DNA of 32,518 bases from Ophiosphaerella korrae (taxonomy: Eukaryota; Ascomycota; Dothideomycetes; Pleosporales; Phaeosphaeriaceae), in the NCBI GenBank assembly GCA_028456385.1, contig JALNQF010000415.1, positions 1 to 32,518 on the forward strand. The letters are read 5' to 3'. The notes under the pieces are model-generated. The model was not told where the DNA came from. It did not search any database and saw only the letters and a list, made by a program, of their open reading frames with translations. Below, in pieces: positions 1-12,279 of the stretch (its first letter is position 1; every line of letters begins with the position of its first letter). A program made the translations under genes and the position numbers.

Positions 1-140
1 CGCTAATACAAGATAGTTGCAAAACATCTTCTATTGTTTATAGTTATTATAGATTACCTCTAAGCTTTTACTATTACTTTGTAATCTACTAACTCTCTTT
101 AAGATAGGTACTTATAGTTAACGACAGGAGGCCTATTATA
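1..140 (+). repeat. 5' LTR of element A (3' part only)
   Basis: Matches 6608-6747 over its length, with scattered transitions. It corresponds to LTR positions 291-430, so the first 290 bases lie outside the window. It ends in GGCCTATTATA, the RIP-altered form of the ATTACA end seen in element C. Confidence 0.9.
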
Positions 141-201
141 CCTTACTGATTTAGTTATTGCGAGAAGCGAAGCGTAAGTAGCGCGTAGTCTAGCTAACTC
201 A

Positions 202-3200
202 ATAGTAGAAAGTTTAACTAAAAAAGGAGGTAAAGCACCTCTAAGTAGTTATAAGTTAGACAATATAGTATAGAGAGACGTTAAGAACTATATAAACGAC
301 CTAATCTCTAAAAAAGAAGATATAAAGATAGTAATCGACGCCTTAGAAATATAGAACAAGGAACTACAAGATTATATAAAATAGAATAAAGTATAAATTA
401 AAGCTATTATTAAAGGATAAAACTAGATAGAACTAATTACGTAACGCCTAGAGATAAGCGCGATAAAGAAACTACTAAAGATACCTATACTTAAGAAGTT
501 TAATAGAATAAGGGAAAAACTAAGACCCTTTATTGTATTAGTATAACTCTAAATAGATGTACAAGTACTATACTTTAATATAGAAGAAAAGAAGGTAATA
601 TATATTAGACTGCACCTAGAGGAAGACGCAATAAGATAGTACAAACCTTATTAGATAGATTACACGATACACTCTCTAATAATATAAAAAGACGAAACTA
701 GAGCTATCTTTAGAAGTTACAAATACTTTACTAAACAAATAAGAGTAGTATTTAGGGATATAGATGTTACCTAACAAGCTAAAGAGTAACTAGAAAAGCT
801 TATATAGAATTAGAGTGTTCTAAAGTATATATTATAGTTTAAATAACTATTACAAAATATAGAATAGAACGAGTTAGCCTTAATATTACAATTTAAACAA
901 GGACTTAACTCTAAAATCTAATACGAGATAATATATATAGAGAAACTACGAATACTAGAAGCCCTAAAGTAATAAGTAATATAAATTAACAATAATCTTT
1001 AAGAATAGAAGAAGAACAAATATAGAGGTTACACCTAGAACTATAATAAGGGCGACCCTATAGTCTTTAACACTAACAAGGATAGAAAGAAGAAAAAGAA
1101 TAAAGACTTTACGTGCTTTAACTATAGTAAACTAGGCTACTATATAAGGAATTGTAGATCTAAGTTAAAGAAGGATATAGCATATTATAAATACAGAAAA
1201 CTAGGACACTTTGCAAAAGACTATAAGAATAAGGACCTAAAGAAAGAAACTTAGTTAAAAATAACTAAGAAGAAGAAGGAAGTACTACAAGCACAGGCTA
1301 AACCTTAGGAGAAAGTAGCTAGGAGTAAAGAAGTACAATATATAATACTCTATTAGACCTTTTATTATAATAACGACTACTATATATATCTTTCTAGTAA
1401 ATAAAGAGTAGTATAGTTCCTATAGAAGTATAGATATAGAGTAGTAGTAATAAAGGAAGATAGAACAAAAGCTTAGCTAAAAGATATAGCCTAAGTAATA
1501 GACCTACTAATAGAAGATTTAGAAGGGGAAGAGCCCCTAGTACTATTAATCTAGGCTGATAGACTAGTACTAGATAAAGAGACTACTATAGCTCCCTCTA
1601 AAGGACTACAAAGAAGCGAGAGACAAGTTAGTATAAGAGATATAAAATATACCTAGCTAACAATATATAGTTATAACAGCCGTACTACAATAGATATAGA
1701 GGAACAAGATAAAGAATAGAAGTTTGTTTAGAAATACTTACTAGTTATAAGTATAGAGGAAGCGTACAAAGACTAGAAAGAACGCAATCCTAAAAAAATA
1801 AAGTTTATACTATTTTAAGAATAGATAAAGCAACATATAGTTATAGTAGGAAGAATACCTATACAAAAAGAATAGTAATACATTGTAAGAGAGACGCGAT
1901 AGATTAATAAAGCTTATACACTAAGAATACTAGTAGTATACTATATCCTAATAATAGATATACCTAGTAGAAGCAAATACTAAGAAGAAGATAACAAAAT
2001 AATAGACCTAAAATATCTAGTACACTTTAAAGTATTATAGATATTATACCTAAACAAGAATTGTATTATATACAGAAACCCTAAAGTAAACAACAACGTA
2101 TAGCCTATAAGGAGAAGAGGCTATAACTATACAAGAGCAATTATAGTAGAAGATATCTAAGGATAGGAAATAACCCTAGAAGATAGATATATAGTAGTAA
2201 GACCTAGCCTAAAATTATCTAAGAAATGCGTCTAAGGAGGACTATAGTATAAATGTATATACGACAAGTGTCTAAAACACGAAGAATACAAATTTAAAGT
2301 AGGCCTATAGCCCTAGAAAGATAGACAATTTAATAAATTACTAAAGTAAGAAAGGCTAGAAGGTATAAGAGGCCTATATATTACGAAAATAGGTATATAC
2401 TAAGGAAAGAAAGTACAATTAATAATTAATAGTAAAGCTACGAGAAACTTTATATTAAAGAAGTTTGTAGAAACATAAAGAATAAAGTATATAACGAAGA
2501 AATACCCTTAACAACTAAGTACGATTAAAGGAAAACTATTTTAGGAACTAATATAGTTCAAGACAGTACCTTTAACACTAAGGTTAGAAGGACTAGAAAT
2601 CTAGAATATAGTTATAGATATAACAACAATCAATAATAAACAAGATATAATATTAGGTATGCTATAGTTATAAATAACTAACTTACATATTAATTAGAGA
2701 ACAGGAAAAATTAGTTATAGTAAAACTAATATACTAAAAGCTAATATAAGTACCTACAAAGGAGAATTCCTAGAAGAATACAAGAAATAGGAAAAGTAGC
2801 TTATAGAGCTAGAAGACTACCTTCTAGAATACTAACTATAGGACTTAGCAATAGAAATAGAAGAAGAAAAGAACGTAGGATAGAGCCTAGTCTACTAAAA
2901 AATAGAAGAAGAATCTAAGATTAAACAATTATTTATACAAAATACAATAAAGAAAGGATAGATAAGAGAATCTAAATCCTTAGTAGTATATAGATTAATA
3001 TTTATAGACAAAAAAGAGATAAGCAATAAAAGACCCTACGTAGATTTTAGAAAAACTAACGTAATTACAAACAAGAACTAATACCTACTACTACAAATAG
3101 ATAAAATATAAAACAAGCTATAAAAAGTAAAGATCTTTACAAAACTAGATATATAAAACGCATACTACTAGATTAGAATTAAGAAAGAAGACGAGTAGAA

Positions 3201-5637
3201 AATAGCGTTTAGAACATAATATAGACTATACAAATACTTAGTTATGCTGTTTAGCTTAACAAATACACTAGCAGCATTCTAAGAAAGAATTAATATAGTA
3301 CTAAGAGAGTACTTAGATATATTTATATTTGTATACTTAGATAATATCTTTATATTCTTAAAAGTAGAGGAAGAACACGTATAATATGTGCACAAAGTAC
3401 TAAAGAAACTAGTAGAAGCTAAAATATTTCTTAAGATAAGAAAATGCGAGTTCTATATAAAGGAAACAGATTTCCTCGGATTTATTATTAAACTAGGAAA
3501 AATCAAGATTAACCTAGAAAAGATTAACTTAATTAACGAATAGCTAATACTAAAGAACCTAAAAGAGGTACAACAATTTTATAGGCTAGCTAACTTTTAT
3601 AGAAAGTTAATAGTAGGATAGTCTAAAGATATAGAACTAATAACAAGACTTATAAAAAAGGACACGCTGTTTAAATAGATAAAAGAATACAATAAAGTAT
3701 TTAATAAGATTAAAAAGAAGTTTATAGAAAACCTAGTTATTAGAATATACAACCTAGACCTACTAGTAATAGTAAAAACAGACGCATCTAACTTAGTCTA
3801 CAGAATAGCACTAATACAAGAAGACCTAGAGACTAAAAAGGAACACTTAGTCGAATACTTCTCTAAGAAGATAAAAATAGTAGAACTTAATTACCTAATC
3901 TATAACAAAGAGATGCTAGTAATCTATAAAGTATTTAAATAATAGAGAGTATACCTATAAGGAGTAAAGTACTAGACGAAGGTCTATATAGACTACAAGA
4001 ATCTTACAGGATTTATAACAAATAAAGAATTGTTATAACGCTATACAAGATAGTAAGAATACTTGTTAACATTTAATATAGAAATTATATATATAAAAGG
4101 GAAAGACAACTAATTTATAGACGCTCTAAGTAGAAGACTAGACTTACAAGAAGAAGTAAGCGCTACTAGTATAGTTCTAGTTAAGAACGAGGAAGGATAT
4201 TTAGTCCTAAACACACCTAAGATAGCTACAACACTTAAGAGGATAAGTAACAAGCTAAACGAATAGATTTGGAAAATAACATAAGAAGTATCTAAAGAAA
4301 TAGAGAAACTTGAAATCTAAGACAGATTTGCACAAGCATATAGAAGAGTATATATTCTAGGAAAAATTTAAAGGGAATTTATACAACAATTCTATAAATT
4401 GCTAGTATATAGTTACTAAGGCATTAAGAAAACATTAGATAGACTACTATAAGATTACTATATTCTAAAAGTAAGACAACTAGTAATAGAGGTACTATAA
4501 GACTATATAGAATATTAAAGGAATAAATATAATAGATATATACTATATAGAATACTATAACTAGTAGAAGCACTAGAATAACTATAGAGAGTTATTATAA
4601 TAGACTTTATTACGAAGTTACCTAAGTCTAAAGATCTAATATTAGGAGTTAAATACAATAGAATCCTAATAATAGTAGATAAACTTACAAAGTACACATA
4701 CTTTAGACTATATAAGGAAAAAAGCAAGATAGAGGTTATAGTACACTAGGTTCTAGAAACTATAATTAGTTAATATAAACTACTAGATAAGATTATTATA
4801 GATAGAGATATACAATTTACATTAAAACTATAAGGAACGATAATAGCGCAATTAGGAATATAACACGTAATATCTACAGCATATTATCTACAAATAGATA
4901 GATAATTAGAACAAATAAATTAGATAGTAGAATAGTACTTAAGATGCTACCTTAACTATAACTAGAATAACTAGGTATAGCTACTACCTATAGCACAATT
5001 AGTATACAACAGCGCAAAGAATATAGTAATAAGAGTATTACTTTTCTTTACAAACTATAGATTTAAGCCTAATATATATTAGACACTATAGAATTAAATA
5101 TCTTAGTCTCTAAGAAGAGAAAACTTTGCTAATAGACTTAGAGATATATATAACTAATTAAGATAGGATATAGAATTCCTATATAATTAAATAGCGAAGT
5201 ACTACAACAAGAAGTACAAGGAAGGACCCTAATTTAGAGAGGGAGAAAAAGTATAGTTAGTATATAAGAATATTAAGAGCAAACGACCTAGTTTAAAATT
5301 AGACTACGTTAAGATAAGACTATACGAGATTAAAAGAGAAGTTACACTAGTTATATTTAAACTAAAACTACTAAATAAAATAAAGATACACCTAACCTTC
5401 TACGTAGCGCTACTTAAGACAGCACTATAGAACGCAGAACTACTAGTATACAAAGTAGATACGTATAGAGAATAGGAAGAATAAGAAGTTAAAAAAATCT
5501 TAGCACACTAGTTCTATAATAGCAGGAACTACTACCTAGTAGAATAGATAGGTATAGACGAGAAAGGACAACTATAGGAAAAAACATAGGAACTAGAAGA
5601 TAATCTTAACTACCCTAAGAAATTAGAGGAGTTCTAA
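202..5637 (+). pseudogene. Gag-Pol polyprotein of element A, RIP-inactivated
   Basis: One continuous frame of 5436 bp whose stops are TAA or TAG, each derivable from a Gln, Arg or Trp codon by transition. The presumed start is ATA at 202 (from ATG), 62 bp after the LTR. In order: a gag capsid-like region; two CCHC zinc knuckles at 1114-1155 and 1183-1224 with several Cys-to-Tyr and one His-to-Tyr changes; an aspartic protease site at 2428 reading NSKA instead of DSGA; RT with YLDN instead of YLDD at 3334; RNase H near 3780; integrase with H2C2 remnants and an intact DD35E triad (Asp 4603, Asp 4801, Glu 4909); and a chromodomain at about 5480-5637. Gag and Pol share the same frame. It is exactly as long as the copy in element C. 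Confidence 0.9.
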
Positions 5638-6155
5638 AATCAAAACCCTCTAGAACGCCTAGTAGTAAACTAAGAGAATTAACATTACTAACAACAGATA
5701 GAGAGATAATAAGGATATCTAGCACAGGACCTACTATAGCAACACTAAACGCCTTATCTAGATCTAGCTTAGCTTCTAGAGCTACTAACTACTTAGCTAA
5801 TTTCTTATTATTTAAGGCCTTTATCTTACAAAGATAAGAGAGACGAGCTTAATTCTTTACTAGCTTACTCTACGTAAGCTCCTAGATACACTTACGCTTA
5901 GCTTTAGCCTCTATAATTTAAGATAGTAATTTCTCTTAAGTCTAGTTAATAGCTTTCCCTATTATTGTTAAGCCTAGACATAAGAATAAGCGTAATAAAT
6001 ATATACTTAGAAAGAGAAACACTAGACACGTTATAAGAACTACGTATATTCGCGTAAATATATACCTTATAAGCCTTACTATTATTTATAGAAATAATAT
6101 AAAGAAGAGACTTAAGGTTTAACTTAGGAGAAGTATAACAAGAATAAGGAAACAT
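5638..6155 (-). pseudogene. Antisense frame between pol and 3' LTR of element A
   Basis: An ATG at 6155 opens 69 codons, and the same frame continues to the end of pol with only TAA/TAG stops. The start reads MFPYSCYTSPKLNLKS, followed by a segment with Tyr where element C keeps Cys, then a polar, Gln-rich stretch if the TAA/TAG codons were CAA/CAG. Element C has the same frame in the same place. The two copies differ there by a net 27 bp, while every other internal segment is equal in length. That in-frame length change and the shared motifs (SSVSL; DKGL) argue for a former real protein encoded opposite to gag-pol. Function unknown. From memory only, small Cys-motif plus coiled-coil proteins of this kind recur in fungal repeats. 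Confidence 0.55.
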
Positions 6156-6317
6156 TTTAACACTATTGCGTAATACACGATTAGTAAGAAGATAGCGACG
6201 ACGCGTAGATAAAATAGGTATTAGGGAGGATAAAGAACTCTACATTAATAAAGAAACTAGGTTAATAACCTTAGCCCTAGGACAGATAAACTAAGGTCTA
6301 CCTAGAGGGGGAGATAG

Positions 6318-6747
6318 TGTTATAGGCGTAATAGAAGAAATCGAGATAGAACTAATTAGTCCTAGTCTAGGTGCTGACAAAGTATAGGACAAGTAGGGTA
6401 ACAACCTTGATTAGGAAACTACGCATAATTAGGACACCTAGAGTAATCTATAATCTGTAGACTCTTAGTAGTAGTAGATTATAGATTAAGCTAATCTATA
6501 ATCTATTAATCTTAGTAAATATAGATTATAGATTATAGTAAGTATATAGTTATTAGTAATGTGTATTATTAGGATAGTATTAGCAATTTAATCCTTTAAC
6601 TACAGAATGCTAATACAAGATAGTTGCAAAACATCTTCTATTATTTATAGTTATTATAGATTACCTCTAAGCTTTTACTATTACCTTGTAATCTACTAAC
6701 CCCCTTTAAGATAGGCACCTGTAGTTAACGATAGGAGGCCTGTTATA
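6318..6747 (+). repeat. 3' LTR of element A (430 bp)
   Basis: Starts TGTTATAGG directly after a purine run (AGAGGGGGAGATAG, a likely polypurine tract) and ends CCTGTTATA. U3 contains repeated AATCTATAATCT and its complement (about 6450-6540). The 3' half (R-U5) is nearly the same as in element C, but U3 is different and instead resembles element D. Confidence 0.9.
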
Positions 6748-9700
6748 ATCTTTAAGGCTTAATTTACTTACTTAGTTTATCTATTAGTTTCTAGGTAGTA
6801 TATAGTTAAGAGCTTTTACGTAATATAGAGGCGTTTATATACGTAGCGCTAAAATTAGCTAATAAAAGTTATCTCTCTATTAGATATAATATTTATTAAG
6901 ACTCTATAAAGCTTAAAAAAAGAAATAAAATATTAGGTAGCTTCTTTAAGTTTTAGAGACTTATAAGAGATAAAATAGCGTCTTTTTATAAAGTAGTAGT
7001 AAATTACTAAGATATATTTATAAATCTAGCTACTATTTTTACTAGTTAGTAAGGCTTAGATATAGTCTACTAAGATATTAGTCTAGAGTACGTAGGGAAT
7101 TAGTATAGGTTAGAGGTAACTAAGTTTACTATCTTATAAGTTCTTTATATAGTAGTAGATTAGGTATATATTATAAAATTACTTAATAGCTTAAAGTATC
7201 TTAAGCTAATAATAGCGCTTATATATTAGATATAGCGTACTATAAAGTCTTTTATAGCCTACTAACTAATAGTTATAGTATAAATTAAAGATTTAGTAGT
7301 ATAGATAGGCGTTTAGAGAGATATATAGACGCGCTTTATTAACTTAAAAGTACTTTTCTTTTTCTAATCTAGTAAAGCTAATATTAGCGTATAAGAAGTA
7401 GTATCCTACTTTATAGAAGGCTTTTAATAGTTTTTATTATCTACTATCTATAGTAGTAAATATAGCTTAGGCTACGTAGTTTTCTAAGTACGCTATATCT
7501 AGTAATTCTTCTATTAGGCGTAGGTTAACAATATATAGTAAGAGTTCTAGGTTTAGTTCTTTATTATAGAGTAGTAGAAAATCCTCTAGTAGGTTTACTA
7601 ATTTTAGTTTTATTTCTATAATATAGTAAAGGTAGGTATATACTATAGTAGCTTATTTTAGCGTAAATCTATCTAGCTTTTATAAGTTTACGAGGCTTAG
7701 AGTATAAATTACTATATTTAGCGTAGGTTTTATACCTAGGGCTAGGACTTAAAGGCTTAAAATAATTTAGTTAGCTCCTAATACTTATAGATAAGAATTG
7801 TTTATAGGGTAGTCCTATAGTTAGTAGCTTAGGGCGTCTATAACCTTATTTGTATTACTAGGTACGTATTTAATATAGAAATTAAATTAGGATAGGAATA
7901 ATAACTAGCGTACCTAGTAGTAATTAAGCTTTTTAGTTATTATAAAAGTTTCTAAATTATAGTAGTCTATTATAACGTAGATTGTATATAGACTACTTAT
8001 AAGCTCTAGTTCCTATTCTTTAAATACTTAGATTATAGCTATAAGTTCTAGGTCGTAGATATTGTAATTATATTCTACTAGGGTGTATTTTTTTAAGAAG
8101 AAGCTAACTAGCTATTAGATTCTATCTTAGTTTAGTTAGCTTATTACTCTACCTAAGGCCTACCTAGAGGTGTTAGTTTAGATATAGATTAGTTTTAAGG
8201 GGTTAAAGTAAAGTAAGACTACTTCTAGCTAGAAAGTAGCTTTTAGTATATTAAAAGTATCTATATATTCTTAAGTAATTATAAAGGGCTTATACTAGGT
8301 CTTTTAAAGAGGTAGCCTATCTCTTTTAGTAGGTTTAGTAATAACCTTAGACTTAATTAACTTAGTAAGTAGTAAGGTAAGGCTTAAGTAATCTTTAATA
8401 AAGTGCTAGAGGAATCTAGTATAGCTTAGAAAGGCTAGGACTTCTTTAGTAGTCTTTAGTATTTCTTACTCCTAAATAGCTTTAACTTTAGAGGGATCTA
8501 TTGTAATTCCTTTATTAGAGCTAATTATACCTAAAAACTTAACTAAGGTAGCGTAGAGGCTAGATTTTTTAAGATCTACGTAGAAGCCTTACTCTTTTAG
8601 TTGCGTAAGTACTTTATAAACGTACTAGATATAGTTTATTTTATTATTAGAGTATATTAGGATATTGTTTATATATATAGTATAGAAGTCGTCTAAATAT
8701 TCTAGTAGGGCTAAGTTAATAGTACGCTAGAAGGTAGCTAGTACGTTAGTAAAGCTAAAGAGTACTACCTTATAAGTATATATACTAAAGTAAGTAATAA
8801 AAGTAGTTAACTATTCTAAATTTAAAGTAATACGTAAGTAGTAAAAGGCGTATATTACGTTAAATTTAGAGAAAATCTTTGCTTTATTTAGGTAGGCTAG
8901 TATTTCCCTAAAGAATAGAATAAAGTACTAGTCTTTAATAGTAGATTTGTTTAGCTTATAGTAGTTTACGTAAACTTATAAGCTACTATCTAGTTTAGCT
9001 ATAATTAGTAGGTTATTCCTAGCTAGAGAGCTATATTTGCTAATAAAGCCCTTACCTTCTATTTCTTAGATATATTTCTAGATTACTTTGTCTTATTTTC
9101 TAGTAAAGGGGCAAGGTTTAGCGTCTAGGATTTTTACGCTAAGCTTAAGAGTAATTTCTAGGTTATATAGTCTATAAGGAAGAAGTTCCTTAGTAGCTTT
9201 CTTATTAAAATAAGGTATTAGGTCTTAATATAGTTAGAGTAGTTCTATAGATAAGATATTCTTAAGCTCTACTATAAGTAGTAGCTTATAAAATTATGTA
9301 TAATCTACTTCTTTAGCTACCTTATAGTAGTATACTAGTAGTAGTATTCTATTTAAAGTAAGTACTATAAGTATATATTTACTTCTTTTAGTAAAGGCTT
9401 TAATTATATAATAACTAATAGTTTAAATATCTATTAACGAGTTCTATTTATACTTATTAAGGTACTTACTTAAAGGCTTTATAAAAGTAGATAATAGTTT
9501 AAGTACTAGCTTCTTTAAGGCTATAGTAGAGTAATATCTAGGCGTACTATAGTATACTACTAAAGGAATTTTATTAGTTATCTAGTAGTATTATTAGTAG
9601 TAAATATTAGGGAATAATAATATTCTATTATAGTAGTTAGGTTTAATAGTATAGGCCTTACGCTATAAAAATCCTAAAACAAGGTTAAATTAGCCTACGT

Positions 9701-10130
9701 TTTTAATAATATAGGTAGAGGTCTATTTAATATACGCGCCTACTTATAGGTAGAACTTAACTTAATACGTAATAGACTTAGATAGAGAACTATTATATCC
9801 TTTATAGATAATAAGTTAAAGTAGCTAGATAGTTTATAATTTTATAGTCTTCTAGGTAAATTTTTATTAAATAAAGTTTACGTTAGCTCTATTATTAGCT
9901 AAGGTTCTAGCTATATAAAGTACTATAAGGTCTTTACCTAAGAAGCTAGTAAATAAGAATTAGTTTAGCTTAGCTTCTATTAGATTAGTTAGTAGTTTCT
10001 TATACTAGACTATCTATATTCTATAAGTAAGTATATAGGATATAGCTATACTAGAGGTTATACTTTAGTAGTTAATTGCGCTCTTCTAGTTTATACAATC
10101 TCTAGGTTAAGGCTTTAAGCCTAGAGAACG
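6748..10130 (-). pseudogene. Pol of element B (older Ty3/Gypsy), truncated in integrase
   Basis: Minus-strand frame with only TAA/TAG stops. Reading from about 10130 down: protease-like region, RT (DLKKSSLYAT region after a YINN active site at about 8677-8664, where YxDD is expected), RNase H at about 8150-7850, then integrase from about 7310. The integrase retains GYKRLYSTLYLIYKRYY, a DYI segment for the first catalytic Asp, SNREITFIS (second Asp changed to Asn) and ETNRxTKxVNxAL around the catalytic Glu. The frame stops at 6748 against element A's LTR, so the integrase C-terminus and 3' LTR are missing here. RT and integrase share one frame, while gag is in another, unlike A and C. Both CpA and TpG are depleted, suggesting older or repeated RIP. 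The 5' limit of pol is approximate. Confidence 0.8.
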
Positions 10131-11183
10131 TTATTTTCTAGATCCTAGTCTAAGTTAGGCTCTAGTTCTAGCTCTATATCTAATTAGGGGTTATATTTAA
10201 AGAATTAGTCCTCTATTTCTATATCTATTTTAGAGTCTATTACTATATAAGTAGCTATATAGTAGTTTGTAGTATTAGTAAGTATCTTAGATCTAGTAGC
10301 TTTTGTTTATTTATAAGTAGTATAGTCTAGCTTCTTAATACTTATCTTTCTATAGCCTTAGTATAAAATTATTTTAGAGTTCTTAGTTTTAATTATAGTA
10401 GCCTTTTTGCTAGTTAAGTATATTCTTCTAAATACGCCTTCTAACTATAGTTAATAGTATTTTAGTTCTTATAAAGTTATAGCTAGTTCTTCTTTAAAGT
10501 TTTATATCTACGCTCTTAGTTTAGCTCTTATAAGCGCTAGAGTATAAAGCTAGGTTTACTTAGGGCCTATATCTAAGTTATAATTATTTACTTTATTTTC
10601 TAATATTAAGATTATCTTTTAAAAATTAGTAAGGCTATTATAGATACTAGGGGTAGTACTAGTAGCCTCTTTAAGCTAAGGTTATAGCTTTTTTTAAAGG
10701 TAGATATTATATAGCTATAGGTTCTATTATAGTTTAAGGCTAATATTATTAAATTTAGAGAGGAATTTAGCCTATACTAACTAGGTAGTTTTATAGATTA
10801 GTTAATCTAGTCTAAATTTAGCTATTTCTAGGGTTTTATAATATACTTCTCTTAATCCTACTATATCTATATTACTAAATTAGTAAAAAAGTATAAAGAA
10901 ATATATAAATTCTTCTTAGTATAGGTAAGTAATACTATTTAGGATAGTAAGGTATAAGTAAGCTAATCTTATATAGTAGCATATAATAACGTTAGCTTAG
11001 GTTTATAAGCTAATATATTTTTTTCTATTAGTAATAAAGTAATTATATATAAACTAGATAAAGGATATAACGTCTATAAGGCGTCTTATACCTAAAAATT
11101 ATAGAGGTTTTATAGAGTAGTCTTCTTATTCTTTATACTAGTAAAAATTAAAGGCTAGCTCTTAGATACTAGTTAAGAAGAGA
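10130..11183 (-). pseudogene. Gag of element B, downstream part
   Basis: Minus-strand frame continuing from the part right of element C. With one AGAGA copy removed, the codon ending at 18220 is followed in frame by the codon beginning at 11178, and the frame stays free of non-RIP stops for about 300 codons or more. The sequence is Leu/Tyr/Asn-rich with no zinc knuckle I could see. I call it Gag from its position before RT, not from a recognised domain. The boundary with pol near 10130 is a guess, because gag and pol lie in different frames. Confidence 0.55.
11179..11183. repeat. Target-site duplication AGAGA (left copy) of element C
   Basis: AGAGA immediately left of the LTR starting TGTAATAGG. 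The same five bases follow the other LTR at 18220-18224. Confidence 0.9.
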
Positions 11184-11626
11184 TGTAATAGGCCGCCTGT
11201 TGTCGACTACAGGTGCCTGTCTTAAAGGGGGTTAGTAGATCACGAGGTAATAGTAAAAGCTTAGGAGTAATCTATAATAACTATAAACAATAGAAGATGT
11301 TTTGCAACTGTCTTGTATTAGCGTTCTATAGTTAAAGGATTAAATTGCTAATACTATCTTAATAATGCGTATTACTACTAACTATATACCTATGCTTCTT
11401 AGCTAGCTTTGTGCTTCGTGTTTACTAAGATCGCGAATCGCGAATTTATTACGTGTACGAATTTGTACTTTGTATTTACTAAGGTCGCAAATTACGAATT
11501 TATTATGTATTCCTGTTATAGTTAGCTTCCTAGTTAAGTTCGTTGCCCTACAAGTCGTATATGTTGTTATTATCTATAGTAGGGCTAATTAGTTTAAATT
11601 AGCTTTCCCTTATTACTACTATAACA
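11184..11626 (-). repeat. 3' LTR of element C
   Basis: 443 bp, TGTAATAGG...ACTATAACA on the plus strand. Same length as 17777-18219, with only transitions between them. U3 carries a roughly 50-bp tandem duplication (about 11403-11510) built on TTTACTAAGRTCGCRAATYRCGAATTTATTA-type units. Confidence 0.93.
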
Positions 11627-11788
11627 CTATTCCCCTCTTTAGGTAGGTTCTTATTTCTCTACCCTAGGCCTAAGGTTATTAGTCTAGTTTCTTTGTTTAT
11701 CTCTAGTTCTTTATTGTTCTCTATATCTTTACGTTCTAATCGCAATAAACTTCTTCTTATTACTTGTGTTACTTGTAATAGGGTTAAA

Positions 11789-12279
11789 ATATTTCCTTAC
11801 TCCTATTATACTTAGCTAAAACTTACGTACTTTGTGTCTTTAAAGGATAGCAAACACTATAACAAGTGTATTCTAGCTAATATTTAATATAAGTGTACTC
11901 TGTCTAGCGTTTCTCTTATAGAATATAAGTGTTTAATTTCTATGTAGTCTCTTCTTACTAAGTTGTGTAGGGCGAGCCGTTAACTAGGCTTAAGAGATAC
12001 TATTGTTATAGCTCGCAGTAGCTAAGGCTAAGCGTAAGCTAACTCTTTATAAGCTAGTAGATCTTTATTTTTATATTAAGTGTCTTTATAAGATAAAGGC
12101 TTATAATAACGCTAAATTATCTAAATAGTCTCGTGCCTTAGAGGCTAAGATAGACCTTAAAGATGTAGTTTAGGCTACTCTAGCTCTTGTCGCATTAGGC
12201 GTTCCTAACGCCTCTCTATCTAGTAGTAGTATCGTTAGTTTTCTTAATTCGCCGCAAGGCGCTCTAGAAGGTTTTAATT
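11789..12279 (+). pseudogene. Antisense frame between pol and 3' LTR of element C
   Basis: Plus-strand frame, opposite to gag-pol of this element, starting at ATA 11789 (ATG in element A) and running to the end of pol. Every stop is TAA or TAG. It keeps Cys residues lost in A, for example KCILANI and YKCTLSSVSL, suggesting a short Cys-containing motif near the N-terminus followed by a long polar, probably Gln-rich region. The distances from LTR to this start (162 bp) and from gag start to LTR (62 bp) are identical in A and C, so the 27-bp difference between copies falls inside this frame. Function unknown. Confidence 0.55.

Larger units (their letters stand above)
1..6747 (+). mobile_element. 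Element A: RIP-degraded Ty3/Gypsy chromovirus, 5' end cut by the window
   Basis: LTR retrotransposon reading left to right. The window opens inside its 5' LTR (1-140), followed by a 6177-bp internal region and a complete 3' LTR (6318-6747). The internal region holds one gag-pol frame and an antisense frame. It is AT-rich and full of TAA/TAG stops, with catalytic residues changed by G-to-A or C-to-T, as expected for RIP. Gag zinc knuckles, protease, RT, RNase H, DD35E integrase and a C-terminal chromodomain are all recognisable in one frame, which places it among chromoviruses. It cannot encode functional protein. Its right edge abuts element B in the middle of B's integrase frame, so A probably inserted into B. 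The second target-site copy would lie left of the window. Confidence 0.93.

Noticed and set aside
141..160. Primer-binding site of the A/C/D family
   Set aside because: CCTTGCCAATTTAG-type sequence follows the LTR in all copies, but I could not match it to a tRNA 3' end or to a self-priming segment of the LTR, so no PBS is claimed.
4515..4727. Open minus-strand frame in element A, repeated in element C at 13190-13402
   Set aside because: It is the antisense shadow of the integrase core in both copies, and its conservation follows from the integrase sequence.
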